Positions 33,866 to 44,105 of a stretch of DNA of 58,778 nt are shown one piece after another. The notes below the pieces were generated by a model that ran no database searches, was not told the origin of the DNA, and saw nothing but the letters and a program-made list of their open reading frames with translations. Within the stretch, counting starts at the first letter, position 1, and each line of letters opens with the position of its first letter. Location: NCBI GenBank assembly GCA_964549635.1, contig CAZJVJ010000009.1, forward strand, positions 1 through 58,778, given 5' to 3'. The position numbers and the translations under genes are program-made. The DNA comes from VGNY01 sp964549635. Lineage in GTDB: Bacteria > Chloroflexota > Dehalococcoidia > GIF9 > UBA5629.

Positions 33866-35368
33866 TCAACTTTCGACCCAGGCGCAAGCACGTTCAACAG
33901 CCCGCTTCCAACCTGCGTAAAGAGCCTCGCGCTGGTCAGCAGACATCTTCGGCTCGTAAGTTTCGGCAACTCGCCACTGTCGAGCCAATTCGCCAGTATC
34001 CCGCCACAGGCCCACCGCCAGACCCGCAAGGTAGGCCACCCCCAACGCTGTTGTCTCAGCTACCGCCGCCCGCTGAATCGGCACACCCAGAATATCAGCC
34101 TGGAACTGCATCAGCAAAGAGTTTGCAGTGCCTCCACCATCTACTCGAAGTAAAGACACTTGAAGGCCAGCTTCAGCCCCCATAACCTCCACCACGTCAC
34201 GAACTTGATAGGCTATAGCTTCAAGTGTAGCCCTTGCCAGATGTCCCCGGGTAGTGCCTCGGGTGAGACCAACGATGGTGCCACGAGCATACATGTCCCA
34301 GTAGGGAGCACCCAGCCCAACGAGCGCAGGGACGAAGTAAACACCACCATTATCGGGCACGGAACGGGCAAGCGTCTCGCTCTCGGCAGCACTCTTTATC
34401 AGTCCTAACCCATCCCGTAACCACTGGACAGCGGCACCGGTGATAAATATGCTACCCTCCATAGCGTACGCAACATCGCCGCCAAGCCCCCAGGCCACAG
34501 TTGTCACCAAGCCTTTCCGGGACAGGACTGGTCTGGCACCGGTGTTGAGCAAAATAAAAGAGCCAGTCCCGTAGGTATTTTTAGCCATGCCAGCATAGTA
34601 GCAGGCTTGACCAAAAAGGGCTGCTTGCTGGTCACCGGCTATGCCGCTCAGGGGCACGCTTGAACCCCCAAAAATTCCATCAGCCGTCTCACCATAAACT
34701 TGGCTAGACGGCATAACCCGAGGAAGCATAGCTTCAGGTATGTCCAGGGCAGTAAGGAGTTCCTTGTCCCACTGGAGACTGTGGATATTGAACAACATGG
34801 TACGCGAGGCATTGCTATAATCGGTAACATGAACAGCGCCGCTGGTAAGTTTCCACACAAGCCAGCTATCTATGGTACCAAACAGAAGGTCACCCTGCTG
34901 GGCACGCTGCTGACCATCAGGTATATTGTCCAAAATCCAACGGAGTTTGGTAGCAGAAAAATAGGCATCAACGACCAGCCCGGTCTTCTCCTTAATAGGT
35001 TGGCTCATGCCTCTTTCTTTGAGCTCCTCACACAAAGGGGCAGTGCGCCGGCATTGCCACACCACAGCATTGCTCACGGGCTCACCGGTGCGCCTATCCC
35101 AGACCACGGTAGTCTCACGCTGGTTGGTGATGCCCATGCCGCTCACGTGAGCAGCAGTGACCCCAGCCTTTTGTAGAGCCTCCCGAGCTACGGCTAGAGA
35201 AGTGTTAAAGACCTCCTGCGGGTCATGCTCCACCCAGCCAGGACGAGGATAAATCTGCCGGATTTCACAATCAGCGCTGGAGACTATTTGACCCTCTTCA
35301 TCAAAAATAAAAGCAGCGCTGCCTGTAGTGCCCTGGTCAATGACCAGAATATACCTCTTACCGGACAT
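33866..35368 (-). CDS. glpK: glycerol kinase
   Basis: The 500 residues are full length for the FGGY family: ATP loop DQGTTGSAAFIFD, QIYPRPGWVEHDP, GITNQRETTVVWDR, AGDQQAALFGQAC and the DGGGTANSLLMQFQADIL block near 390. It phosphorylates glycerol to glycerol-3-phosphate. With the lipase-like hydrolase before it and glpD after it, it forms an apparent acylglycerol/glycerol catabolic module, all on the minus strand. Confidence 0.95.
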   Translation of the reverse strand: MSGKRYILVIDQGTTGSAAFIFDEEGQIVSSADCEIRQIYPRPGWVEHDPQEVFNTSLAVAREALQKAGVTAAHVSGMGITNQRETTVVWDRRTGEPVSNAVVWQCRRTAPLCEELKERGMSQPIKEKTGLVVDAYFSATKLRWILDNIPDGQQRAQQGDLLFGTIDSWLVWKLTSGAVHVTDYSNASRTMLFNIHSLQWDKELLTALDIPEAMLPRVMPSSQVYGETADGIFGGSSVPLSGIAGDQQAALFGQACYYAGMAKNTYGTGSFILLNTGARPVLSRKGLVTTVAWGLGGDVAYAMEGSIFITGAAVQWLRDGLGLIKSAAESETLARSVPDNGGVYFVPALVGLGAPYWDMYARGTIVGLTRGTTRGHLARATLEAIAYQVRDVVEVMGAEAGLQVSLLRVDGGGTANSLLMQFQADILGVPIQRAAVAETTALGVAYLAGLAVGLWRDTGELARQWRVAETYEPKMSADQREALYAGWKRAVERACAWVES

Positions 35369-35596
35369 GAGCGAAAAGTTTAAAAATTCTCAGTGACGTT
35401 CAGACGTCGGCCAAGCATACCACAGCGGCCAGCATACAGACAAACTATTTGCAGACCTCAATTCGAAGGAAAACATTGCTTCAAATAGGCTTCAAGCATG
35501 CTAATCGGAACCACCTTTACACACCAAACAAGCTCCGGCAGGCAAAACAGGAGCAAGATACGGCGGAAAATTCCTGCCTAACTGTACTTACCTAAG

Positions 35597-36430
35597 TTAG
35601 AGGTGTCTAAGCAGCCAGTCTTCTACATCCGCCATTACCTGCTGGTGCTCCGGCTCATTGAAAATTTCGTGGTAAAGGCCATCATATAGCTTCAGCGTCT
35701 TGTCCTTTGAGCCTGCTCGCTCGTAAAGCAGTTTGCTACCTTCCGGCGCTGCCAGCCGGTCGGCACTACCATGCATAATCAGCAAAGGCAGCTTTATATC
35801 AGGCATCCGGTCTGGGAGTTTCTTCCACATCTTGACTAGTTCCGCACCCATGCGCGAAGGTATTTTGCCCCGGAAAACGAGCGGGTCGTTTACATAGGCG
35901 TCAACAACAGCCTTGTCTCGACTGATGGCAGAAGCATCAAGTGGGGTAACACCTAACTTCGGCGCCAGCGCCGCCACTATCCCGGCCATAGCCAGGAGCG
36001 CCGGCGACACACTGGGGCTTGCTGTGAGGCTTGCACCCGAAAGTACCAGCCCTGCCAGCTCGTCTTGATGCTCCAAGGCATAGGCAGTGCCAATTGTCGC
36101 TCCCATGCTATGCCCAATCAGGAAAATTCTAGTGTCTTTATGCTCCCGACGCACCATATCAAAAAAGGTCTTCAAATCAAGAAGGTAATCATCAAACCGG
36201 TCAACATAACAGCGTATGCCCTCTGACTTACCATGCCCTCGATGGTCGAGCGCATAGACAGCATAGCCTTTAGGCACAAAGTAATTGACCAGATTCTTGT
36301 AGCGCCCGCTGTGCTCAGCCAGACCATGCGCCACCAGCAATACCGCCTTAGGCGCCCCATCCGCCAACCAGCACTGATAATAAAGTTTAAGGTCCTTGTG
36401 CCCCGCGAAATTACCTTCTCTGTGCTTCAT
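35597..36430 (-). CDS. alpha/beta hydrolase, monoacylglycerol-lipase-like
   Basis: The 277 residues follow the monoglyceride lipase (serine aminopeptidase S33) pattern: VAHGLAEHSGRYKNL, LDHRGHGKSEG, nucleophile elbow GHSMGATIG (Ser about 117), MHGSADRLAAPEGS with the acid, and GLYHEIFNEPE with the His. It lacks a signal peptide, so it acts in the cytoplasm on monoacylglycerols or similar esters, releasing glycerol for GlpK. Substrate is inferred from family and neighbours. It is 228 bases from glpK, so it may be separately transcribed. Confidence 0.88.
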   Translation of the reverse strand: MKHREGNFAGHKDLKLYYQCWLADGAPKAVLLVAHGLAEHSGRYKNLVNYFVPKGYAVYALDHRGHGKSEGIRCYVDRFDDYLLDLKTFFDMVRREHKDTRIFLIGHSMGATIGTAYALEHQDELAGLVLSGASLTASPSVSPALLAMAGIVAALAPKLGVTPLDASAISRDKAVVDAYVNDPLVFRGKIPSRMGAELVKMWKKLPDRMPDIKLPLLIMHGSADRLAAPEGSKLLYERAGSKDKTLKLYDGLYHEIFNEPEHQQVMADVEDWLLRHL

Positions 36431-36511
36431 TGTCTAACCCCTTTCCTAGCGAGGCTGAAGCCTCGCAGCGTTCGAAAGTACTTCGTTAGTCACAACTGCT
36501 TCAAAATGCCA

Positions 36512-37843
36512 CTACGCCCAACACTCCTGCTGGCCAGTTCTCCGACCTTCTACCCAGTAAAGCTCGTAGGTGGCACGGCCTTGTTCTTTAGCCCAGTACA
36601 TGGCAGCATCGGCATGCTTCAGCAGGGTTTCAACGTCTTTCCCGTCCTCGGGATACACTGCAATCCCGATGCTGGTGGTAATATAGAGCTTATGACCATT
36701 AATTAAAAATGGCTTCAGAAAGGAGTCTAAAATCTTCTGAGCCACCTTGACCGCATTGTCCACCCGGGAAATCTGTGATAACACCACTACAAACTCGTCC
36801 CCACCGACACGGGCAACGGTATCACTCTTACGGACAATACCTACCAGCCGCTCGCCAGCTGCTTTTAGCAACCGGTCACCAACACTGTGTCCAAATTCAT
36901 CGTTGATATTCTTAAATCGGTCCAAATCCAGCATCATCACAGCCAGCTTGCTATTGTTCCGTAGTGCCTGAGCTAATCCAACAGTAATACGGTCATTCAA
37001 TAGTATCCTGTTAGGCAGGCCAGTCAGTGGGTCATGCATAGCCATATCAGCAAGCTTTTGCTCCAACAGCTTCCGCTCGGTAACATCTCGACCAATACCA
37101 CGGAATCCAATAGCCCTGCCCTTTTCATCTCTCAAAAGGGAAACAGAGATCTCAGCATATCCTGTGCCTCCATCCTTCCGTATAACTTTATAACCAAAGC
37201 CCCTGTTCGGCTCGCCTGTACGGTAAACCTGATTAAACGCCTGATACACAGCCTCAACATCCTCCTTGGCGATGAAAACCCGATAGCTCATTCCCATAAG
37301 CTCTTCTCTGGAGTACCCCAAATGACGGCAACATGAATCATTAACAAAGGTAAAATTACCGGCAAGGTCTACTTCAAAATAAGCATCTTGTACCTCGTCA
37401 AGGACAGTCCGGTATCTTTCTTCAGATTTTTCTAAAGCCGCCTCCAACCGCTTGTAATCAGTGATGTCCATGAAACTGCCGACGGTGGCACGTTTCCCCC
37501 TGTAGTCTGTAGAGACAACCCTTTCCAACACCCAGATCTCCTCGCCGTCCTTTCTTATGAACCTGTATTCATAAGGACGTGCGTGATGGCCCTTTAGACT
37601 TTCCACAGCCATTGTCCTGACTTTTTCCCTGTCCTCGGGGTGAACAAGGTCGAGAGAGTACATGCCCAACAGTTCCTGCTCTGAATAGCCCGTTAGTTCC
37701 TGAAACAGCTGATTGACATATTGAAATTTCCCGTCCTGAATGATGTAAATCCCTGTTCCAGCACAGCGCAGCAGAGCTTGAGCCAGTTCCCCTGAACCAT
37801 TTGAACCGTTCGTCTCAACCTTATTCTCCTCAACCCCTTTCAT
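36512..37843 (-). CDS. PAS-PAS-GGDEF diguanylate cyclase
   Basis: From ATG 37843 (GTGGAGGG upstream) the protein has 443 residues: two PAS domains (about 20-120 and 135-265), each with a PAC-like end, and a GGDEF domain (about 275-435). The active site is RVGGDEFVVVL. RKSD lies five residues before GGDEF and fits the RxxD inhibitory site for product feedback. No membrane helix is present, so this is a cytoplasmic sensor that should make cyclic di-GMP in response to a redox, ligand or other PAS signal. The end of the frame has no EAL domain. Confidence 0.93.
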   Translation of the reverse strand: MKGVEENKVETNGSNGSGELAQALLRCAGTGIYIIQDGKFQYVNQLFQELTGYSEQELLGMYSLDLVHPEDREKVRTMAVESLKGHHARPYEYRFIRKDGEEIWVLERVVSTDYRGKRATVGSFMDITDYKRLEAALEKSEERYRTVLDEVQDAYFEVDLAGNFTFVNDSCCRHLGYSREELMGMSYRVFIAKEDVEAVYQAFNQVYRTGEPNRGFGYKVIRKDGGTGYAEISVSLLRDEKGRAIGFRGIGRDVTERKLLEQKLADMAMHDPLTGLPNRILLNDRITVGLAQALRNNSKLAVMMLDLDRFKNINDEFGHSVGDRLLKAAGERLVGIVRKSDTVARVGGDEFVVVLSQISRVDNAVKVAQKILDSFLKPFLINGHKLYITTSIGIAVYPEDGKDVETLLKHADAAMYWAKEQGRATYELYWVEGRRTGQQECWA

Positions 37844-38154
37844 CAAACCAGACCCTCCACTATGACAGTCCCTTTCGAAGAAGGCGTATTCGAGCTTAAA
37901 ATATACACCCATCTACGGCCAAAGTAAATAGGTCACCCAGCATTTTCGTCAAAAGAAAAGACAGCAGGGCAAACAGACCCGGGGCTTAATGGTTAAAAAC
38001 CCATGACATCAGCCACCCTCATCTAAAAATAACATCAAAACATGGTGTCCGGCTTTAGCCGCGCCTTTACAAGATGTCAATAGCTTCGCCTGCTGGCATA
38101 CCCTAAACAACCGCATTAACGGTCACCCAGACCCTGTCATAACCGAGACTAGCA

Positions 38155-39729
38155 CTACAGCTTTACCAGTTTAGCAGTATATACGTCAGGAAGGGCCAAA
38201 ATTTCCTGTATTTGAGCCTCCTGCAGTGGTTCATCCAGCGCCAGGATCATCAGGGCCTGGCCCCTGGGCTGGAGACGTGCCAGTTGCATGGAACTGATGT
38301 TGATGTCGGCTTTACCGGTTATAGTGCCCACAGCTCCAATAAGGCCAGGGCGGTCACGGTGGTCGCTGAACAAGAAATAACCGCCGGTCGGTATGATATC
38401 CGGCCAGAAATCGTTCACCCTGACAATATGTGTTTCACCACGGAGCACAGTGCCGGCAACAGTGGTAGTTCCGACATTGGTGACAACCTCCAGGGTGATC
38501 AAACTGGCGTAGTTTTCACAGATGGTTTCCTTCTGCTCGGCTATCTTTATGCCGCGCTGGGCAGCAATAATGGTCGCATTCACCAGATTCACCCTTTCCT
38601 CGCTTATCCCTTCGAGTAACCCGCCGATGATCGCTGCCTTTACAGCGCTGGTATCATAGTTTGCGATCTCACCGCTGTACCTGATCTGGATGCGGTTAAT
38701 CTGGCCCTCCATTAATTGCCTAGCCAGGCTGCCCAGGGTGGAAGCCACCTGCAAGAACGGAGCCAGCACAGCCAACAGCTCAGCCGGAATCTGCGGGGCA
38801 TTCACGGCATACCTGGCTGGCTGGCCTTTCAAGACAGCCAGCACTTGCTCAGCCACCTCAATAGCAACACTTGCCTGTGCCTCGGTAGTGGAAGCACCCA
38901 GGTGCGGAGTGACGACGATTCTATTGCTTTTAAAAAGTATGCTATCGGTTACCGGCTCCTTAGCGAAAACATCAAGGGCAGCACCAGCTATTTTCCCCCC
39001 TTCAACCGCCTTGAACAGGGCCTCTTCATCAATAAGTTCACCGCGGGCACAGTTGATAATGCGTGCCGTCGGCTTCATCTTATTCAGCTCTTTGGGACCA
39101 ATCAGCCGTTTGGTCTCAGAGGTCAAGGGTAAATGGAGGGTGATAAAATCTGCTTCTTTAAGCAGTTGCTCAAAGGGGACAAGCTCTACACCCAGATTGC
39201 GTGCATAATCAGGTGAGACAAAAGGGTCATAACCTATAAGACGCATGGCAAAGGCCTGAGCCCTCCGGGCAACTTCTGAACCAACATTGCCTAGCCCCAC
39301 AATACCTAGGGTCTTGTTTTTCAGCTCGACGCCTATATAATCGCTCCGTTTCCAGACGCCAGATTTGAGCATAGTATTGGCCTGTGGAATATGGCGGGCT
39401 AAGGCCAGCATCAAAGCCATGGTATGCTCAGCAGCAGCTATAGTATTGCCGGTAGGTGCATTGACCACCACTATACCTCGCCTGGTAGCAGCATCAACAT
39501 CTATGTTGTCCAGGCCAACTCCGGCCCGGGCGATTACCTGAAGCTTTGCCCCTGCCTCGATAATGTCTGCAGTCACCCTAGTCTCACTGCGCACTATCAG
39601 TGCCTCGTAATCGCTGACGATGTTCTTGAGCTCCTCAGGCTTGAGCCCCGGTTTAACGTCCACTTCAGCTTCAGACTTTAATGCCTCTATTCCTTCTTTA
39701 GCTATCGGGTCTGCAATAAGAACTTTCAT
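38155..39729 (-). CDS. serA: D-3-phosphoglycerate dehydrogenase
   Basis: The 524 residues are the long (ASB plus ACT) SerA form. NAD loop GLGNVGSEVARRA, ARAGVGLDNID, INCARGELIDEEAL and the active-site HLGAST are present, and the C-terminal ACT domain (SDHRDRPGLIGAVG) can bind serine for feedback control. It carries out the first step of serine synthesis. The adjoining class V aminotransferase is the expected next step. It is last in the aroH-aroF-ribF-tyrS-aminotransferase-serA run. Confidence 0.95.
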   Translation of the reverse strand: MKVLIADPIAKEGIEALKSEAEVDVKPGLKPEELKNIVSDYEALIVRSETRVTADIIEAGAKLQVIARAGVGLDNIDVDAATRRGIVVVNAPTGNTIAAAEHTMALMLALARHIPQANTMLKSGVWKRSDYIGVELKNKTLGIVGLGNVGSEVARRAQAFAMRLIGYDPFVSPDYARNLGVELVPFEQLLKEADFITLHLPLTSETKRLIGPKELNKMKPTARIINCARGELIDEEALFKAVEGGKIAGAALDVFAKEPVTDSILFKSNRIVVTPHLGASTTEAQASVAIEVAEQVLAVLKGQPARYAVNAPQIPAELLAVLAPFLQVASTLGSLARQLMEGQINRIQIRYSGEIANYDTSAVKAAIIGGLLEGISEERVNLVNATIIAAQRGIKIAEQKETICENYASLITLEVVTNVGTTTVAGTVLRGETHIVRVNDFWPDIIPTGGYFLFSDHRDRPGLIGAVGTITGKADINISSMQLARLQPRGQALMILALDEPLQEAQIQEILALPDVYTAKLVKL

Positions 39730-39778
39730 AACTCATTCACTCAGATAAGACTAAGCTTTGTCCCAGTAAAAATCCGGC

Positions 39779-40861
39779 TCAAGAACTCGCCTTGGGAACG
39801 GCCTTACCTATGGCTTCCAGTACCTTTTTAATATCTTTCTCCTCAATCCAGCCCAGATGACCTATACGGAAGATTTTTCCAGCCAGACTGCCCTGACCTC
39901 CGGCCAGGGTTACACCGTGCTCACTCTCAAGTATTTGAAGCAATTTAGACACATTAAGGTTATCCGACGCTTTGATTGCTGTTATGGTATTGGAAGCATA
40001 TCTCTCTTCGGGAAACAGGGATAACCCCATTGACTTGGCTCCGTCTCTGGCCAGGGTAGCTATCTTGGCATGGCGGGTGAAGATGTTCTGCAACCCCTCA
40101 GCCAGCATTATATCTAGGGCAACAGCCAGGCCGAAGAATACAGAAACTGCCGGAGTCGTTGGTGTCTGCCCTTTCTCCAGAAAGTTCTTCGCCATGGTGA
40201 AGTCCCAGTAATAACGTGGCATTTTAGCCCGGCTATGAGCCTGCCAGGCTTTCTCACTGACACTTACCATGGCTAATCCCGGAGGCACCATCCAGCCTTT
40301 CTGTGAAGCAGTGACCACTACGTCACAGTGCCAGGCGTCAACTGGCAAATCAATAGACCCCAGGCCGCTTATAGCATCCACCAGTATGAGCTTATCGAAC
40401 TCCTTAGTGATAGCAGCTATGGCTTTCAGGTCATTGGTGACGCCGGTGGACGTCTCATTATGTGTTACCAGCACCGCCTTAATTTCAGAGTCGGCCTTCA
40501 AAGCCTGGCGCACAGCATCTGGGTCAACCGGCTTGCCCCATTCAAAGTTCAGGCGTTTTACCTCAGCACCATATGCTTCAGCAATCTCGCTAAAGCGGTC
40601 GCCGAAAAAACCACAAGAAACAGCCAGTACTTTGTCGCCTGGAGATAAAGTATTGACCACAGCCGCCTCCATACCACCGGTACCTGAGCCGGTCAATATA
40701 AAAACGTCGTTCTTGGTCTGAAACACTTTCTTCAGTTTGGCTGTGACATCACGGATAATTTCGGCAAATTCACGGCCCCGGTGATTTATCATCTGCCGAC
40801 CTACAGCTTTCAAAACCTCCGGGGGACAAGGAGTAGGACCGGGTATTCTTAATTGCTGCAT
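39779..40861 (-). CDS. class V aminotransferase (phosphoserine or alanine-glyoxylate type)
   Basis: The 360 residues start MQQLRIPGPTPCPPEVLKA and contain GSGTGGMEAAVVN, THNETSTGV, VDAISGLGSIDL and the PLP lysine in VVTASQKGWMVPPGLA, the pattern of the small-subunit soluble hydrogenase/serine-glyoxylate aminotransferase branch of class V. Related enzymes in some bacteria and archaea are the phosphoserine aminotransferase of the serine pathway. Its place just before serA supports that role here; serine-glyoxylate transamination is the main alternative. Confidence 0.88.
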   Translation of the reverse strand: MQQLRIPGPTPCPPEVLKAVGRQMINHRGREFAEIIRDVTAKLKKVFQTKNDVFILTGSGTGGMEAAVVNTLSPGDKVLAVSCGFFGDRFSEIAEAYGAEVKRLNFEWGKPVDPDAVRQALKADSEIKAVLVTHNETSTGVTNDLKAIAAITKEFDKLILVDAISGLGSIDLPVDAWHCDVVVTASQKGWMVPPGLAMVSVSEKAWQAHSRAKMPRYYWDFTMAKNFLEKGQTPTTPAVSVFFGLAVALDIMLAEGLQNIFTRHAKIATLARDGAKSMGLSLFPEERYASNTITAIKASDNLNVSKLLQILESEHGVTLAGGQGSLAGKIFRIGHLGWIEEKDIKKVLEAIGKAVPKASS

Positions 40862-40879
40862 ATCACACCTCTCTATCTA

Positions 40880-42082
40880 TCAGTTTCCCAATTGCCTAAT
40901 TCTGGCAAAGCGACGCTTGCCCACCTTGATAACACTACCTGGTTTAAGCACCGATACATCTATATCTTCCGTTACCGGCTGTCCATTTACTTCAATAGCC
41001 CCTTGTGCCAGCAGACGCCTTGCCTCGGAACGGCTTTTTGCCAGACCGGCCTTAGCCAGCGCTGCTGTTAGCGTGCTTCTGGTATTAACGGGAAATTCCA
41101 AAAGCATTGCCTCATCCGGCACCTCCCTCTTCTGGAACACCCGGGCAAAATAGTCCTCAGCTTCACAAGCAGCTTGAGCCCCGTGGAACTGGGCTACTAT
41201 TTCATAAGCCAACCGCTTTTTCACCACCATCGGGTTTATCTTCTGCTCCATCATCCGCTCCCTGAACTCAGCAATTTCCTCGTCCGGAACGTCGGTCACC
41301 AGTTCGAGATAATCGAGGATGAGACTATCAGGAATTGACATGATTTTACCATAAATTTCATTGGGCGGCTCAGCAATGCCTATGTAGTTATCCAGGCTCT
41401 TGCTCATCTTCTGACTGCCATCAGTGCCGATGAGCAAAGGAACAAGCAACACTTGCTGAGGCCGTTGCCCGAGCATCTGCTGCAATTCCCTGCCAACAAG
41501 GCAGTTAAATTTCTGGTCAGTACCACCAAATTCAACGTCAGCCTCTATAGCTACCGAATCATAAGCCTGGAGCAACGGATAAAGCAGCTCGGTGATGGCT
41601 ATAGGGCGACCTGAACTGTACCGCTTCTCAAAGTCCTCCCTGGCCAAGAACTGGGCAACTGTAAATTTGCTGGTGAGCTTAATCACATCATCAAGACCAA
41701 ACTTGTTAAACCATTCGCTCTGCCACCTCACCTCCGTTTTTTCTTTGTCAACCACCTTGAAGAACTGCTCCATATAAGTTTGGGCATTGGTCTGCACCTC
41801 TTGTGCAGAGAGCATTGGACGCGTAGTTGACTGGCCACTGGGGTCACCGATCTGAGCCGTCCAGTCGCCAACAATAAGTATAACTCTATGGCCTAGCTGC
41901 TGAAATTGACGCAGCTTCCTCAAACCAACTACATGCCCCAGATGTATATCAGGGCAACTCGGGTCGAAACCCTGCTTTAGCTTCAGAGGTCTCCCCAATT
42001 CGAGCAGTTTTATCAGCTCAGACTCAACTATAGTCTCAGCTACCCCCCGTTTTAGCAACCATTTAATGTCAGGTTTGACCAC
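40880..42082 (-). CDS. tyrS: tyrosyl-tRNA synthetase
   Basis: The 400 residues are the TyrRZ-like length with class I motifs HLGH (HIGH variant, in DIHLGHVVGLRK) and KMSKS (SQKMSKSLDNYIG), and a C-terminal S4 RNA-binding domain (SRSEARRLLAQGAIEVNG). It charges tRNA-Tyr. The start is GTG 42082, two bases after the ribF stop. No T-box leader could be seen because the gene is inside an operon. Confidence 0.95.
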   Translation of the reverse strand: MVKPDIKWLLKRGVAETIVESELIKLLELGRPLKLKQGFDPSCPDIHLGHVVGLRKLRQFQQLGHRVILIVGDWTAQIGDPSGQSTTRPMLSAQEVQTNAQTYMEQFFKVVDKEKTEVRWQSEWFNKFGLDDVIKLTSKFTVAQFLAREDFEKRYSSGRPIAITELLYPLLQAYDSVAIEADVEFGGTDQKFNCLVGRELQQMLGQRPQQVLLVPLLIGTDGSQKMSKSLDNYIGIAEPPNEIYGKIMSIPDSLILDYLELVTDVPDEEIAEFRERMMEQKINPMVVKKRLAYEIVAQFHGAQAACEAEDYFARVFQKREVPDEAMLLEFPVNTRSTLTAALAKAGLAKSRSEARRLLAQGAIEVNGQPVTEDIDVSVLKPGSVIKVGKRRFARIRQLGN

Positions 42083-42083
42083 T

Positions 42084-43025
42084 TTATGTCGACCCCTGCT
42101 TCATCAGTTTAGCTAAAATCCGCCTCGCCTGTCCCACATCCCCGCTAATTTGAGACTTCAGTTCATCCACGCTCCCAAAACGCTTTTCTTCTCTAAGCCT
42201 GTCTACAAGGTCAATCGTTAGCCTTTGCCCCAGTAGCTCCCCCTTGAAACCAATCAGATACGTTTCCACTAGACGCTTATCGCCGCTGAAAGTGGGGCGA
42301 AAGCCGACGTTGGTAACAGAAGGAAAAAGCTTCTGGCCAACATGTGCGATGGTAGCATAAACTCCGTCACTAGGCAATGCCTGCTCCGGATTCACATCGA
42401 TATTTGCGGTAGGAAACCCCAAAGTCCTGCCTCGGCCATCACCACTTACAACGCGCCCGCTCAAACTAAAATACCTTCCAAACATCTCCTTCACCTTTTT
42501 CATGTCGCCGCGGGCTAAAGCTTGACGGATGGAACTGCTGCTTACTACTTCGCCATTAATAATCACCGCCGGCACAACATCAACACTGAAGCCCATCTCC
42601 TGTCCCAGAAGCCGGAGCTTTTCAATATTACCCTCCCTGTCTCTGCCTAGCGCAAAGTCAGGGCCCACTACCAGGCCACGCATTTTGATATATTCCACCA
42701 GCAGCTTGACAAATTCCTGTGCACTGAGCTGTGCTAGCTCATGAGTAAAAGACAGGGCAATAACCATATCAACACCAAAGTCCTGAAGCAAGCTGATCCT
42801 GGTATCCAGGTCGGTTAGCCACGGAATTTTGTTCTCTGCAGACAGCACGGCACGGGGGTGGGATTTGAAAGTTACCACACCACTAAGCCGGTTGCTGGTA
42901 CCAGCCTTGTTTTTTAAATAGGTCAACAGATGCTTATGTCCTAGATGGACCCCATCAAAGACACCTACCGTAAGCAATGTCTCTTTTTCCAGTCTTACAC
43001 GGGCTAGCTCTTTTTCAACCTGCAT
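42084..43025 (-). CDS. ribF: bifunctional riboflavin kinase / FAD synthetase
   Basis: The 313 residues contain the nucleotidyltransferase domain (VGVFDGVHLGHKHLL, FALGRDREGN, SSSIRQALARGD) and the C-terminal flavokinase domain (GRTLGFPTANID, YIGFRPTF-like NVGFRPTFSGDKR, DLVDRLREEKRF). It makes FMN and FAD, which the many flavoproteins of this window need. It is inside the tyrS operon. Confidence 0.95.
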   Translation of the reverse strand: MQVEKELARVRLEKETLLTVGVFDGVHLGHKHLLTYLKNKAGTSNRLSGVVTFKSHPRAVLSAENKIPWLTDLDTRISLLQDFGVDMVIALSFTHELAQLSAQEFVKLLVEYIKMRGLVVGPDFALGRDREGNIEKLRLLGQEMGFSVDVVPAVIINGEVVSSSSIRQALARGDMKKVKEMFGRYFSLSGRVVSGDGRGRTLGFPTANIDVNPEQALPSDGVYATIAHVGQKLFPSVTNVGFRPTFSGDKRLVETYLIGFKGELLGQRLTIDLVDRLREEKRFGSVDELKSQISGDVGQARRILAKLMKQGST

Positions 43026-43065
43026 GGCTGGCTTTTCCCATATTCTTGGACAAATAACTGTTCCT

Positions 43066-44091
43066 CTAGTGCGGGCTGGCTAGGCACCTACCAATGGCCT
43101 GAGCCACAGGTTTTAGCTGAGACATAAGAAGCTGAAAATTCTCAAATGTAAGCGACTGAGCGCCATCTTTAAGCGCAGAGTCCGGGTGAGGATGAACTTC
43201 AACCATTATCCCGTCAGCCCCGGCAGCCAGAGCAGCCAGAGCCATAGGAATGACCAGATACCACTTGCCAGTACCATGACTCGGGTCAGCAATGATCGGC
43301 AGGTGGCTAACTTTCTCAATAACAGGGATTGCGCTTATGTCCATGGTATTGCGAGTATAGGTTTCAAATGTCCTGATGCCTCGCTCGCAGAGCATGAGCC
43401 GTGAATTGCCCTGAGCCAGTATGTATTCCGCTGCCAGCAACCACTCCTGAATGGTCGCAGACAGACCCCGTTTCAGCATCACCGGTTTATCCGTCCTGCC
43501 CACTTCCACAAGCAAATCAAAGTTTTGCATGTTTCTAGCACCTATCTGCAGAATGTCTGCGTATTGAGCCACCAGCTCAACATCTCCCGGCGTCATAACC
43601 TCGGTTATGACCGGCAACCCAACTTCCTGCCTGACCTTAGCCAGAAGCTTAAGCCCGGGCTCACCCAAGCCACGGAACTGATAAGGCGAGGTACTCGGCT
43701 TAAAAGCTCCGCCGCGTAAAATGGTGGCACCAGCCGCCTTAACTGCCCTAGCCGTTTCCAAAAGCTGCTGCTCACTTTCCACAGCACAGGGCCCTGCCAT
43801 CACCACTATCTCTTTACCACCTATCATTAACCCACCAACCTCAACCGTCGTATCCTGAGGATAAAACTCACGACTGCAAAGTTTGTAAGGCTTGCTGACC
43901 GGCATAACCTCTACAACCCCGGGCAGCATTTCAAGCATATCGCGGACCTCAGGATACTCGTGACCGATAAGCCCAATTATGGTACGCTCAACACCCCGGG
44001 ACACGTGCGCTTTAAAGCCGGCAGCTTCAATACGCGCCACAACCTCGGCGATCTCTTTGTCAGTTGCACCTATTCTCATTACTACAATCAT
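43066..44091 (-). CDS. aroF: 3-deoxy-7-phosphoheptulonate synthase (type I-beta)
   Basis: The 341 residues begin with an N-terminal ferredoxin-like regulatory domain (MIVVMRIGATDKEI, about 1-70), as in the Thermotoga enzyme, where it senses tyrosine or phenylalanine. The KDO8P-like TIM barrel follows: MAGPCAVESEQQLL, RGGAFKPSTSPYQFRG, DILQIGARNMQNF, MLKRGLSATIQEWL and ADPSHGTGKWYLV. It catalyses the first step of aromatic amino-acid synthesis. It sits 14 bases after aroH, so the two ends of the prephenate branch are encoded together. Confidence 0.95.
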   Translation of the reverse strand: MIVVMRIGATDKEIAEVVARIEAAGFKAHVSRGVERTIIGLIGHEYPEVRDMLEMLPGVVEVMPVSKPYKLCSREFYPQDTTVEVGGLMIGGKEIVVMAGPCAVESEQQLLETARAVKAAGATILRGGAFKPSTSPYQFRGLGEPGLKLLAKVRQEVGLPVITEVMTPGDVELVAQYADILQIGARNMQNFDLLVEVGRTDKPVMLKRGLSATIQEWLLAAEYILAQGNSRLMLCERGIRTFETYTRNTMDISAIPVIEKVSHLPIIADPSHGTGKWYLVIPMALAALAAGADGIMVEVHPHPDSALKDGAQSLTFENFQLLMSQLKPVAQAIGRCLASPH

Positions 44092-44105
44092 TCTATCCCA
44101 GCCCG

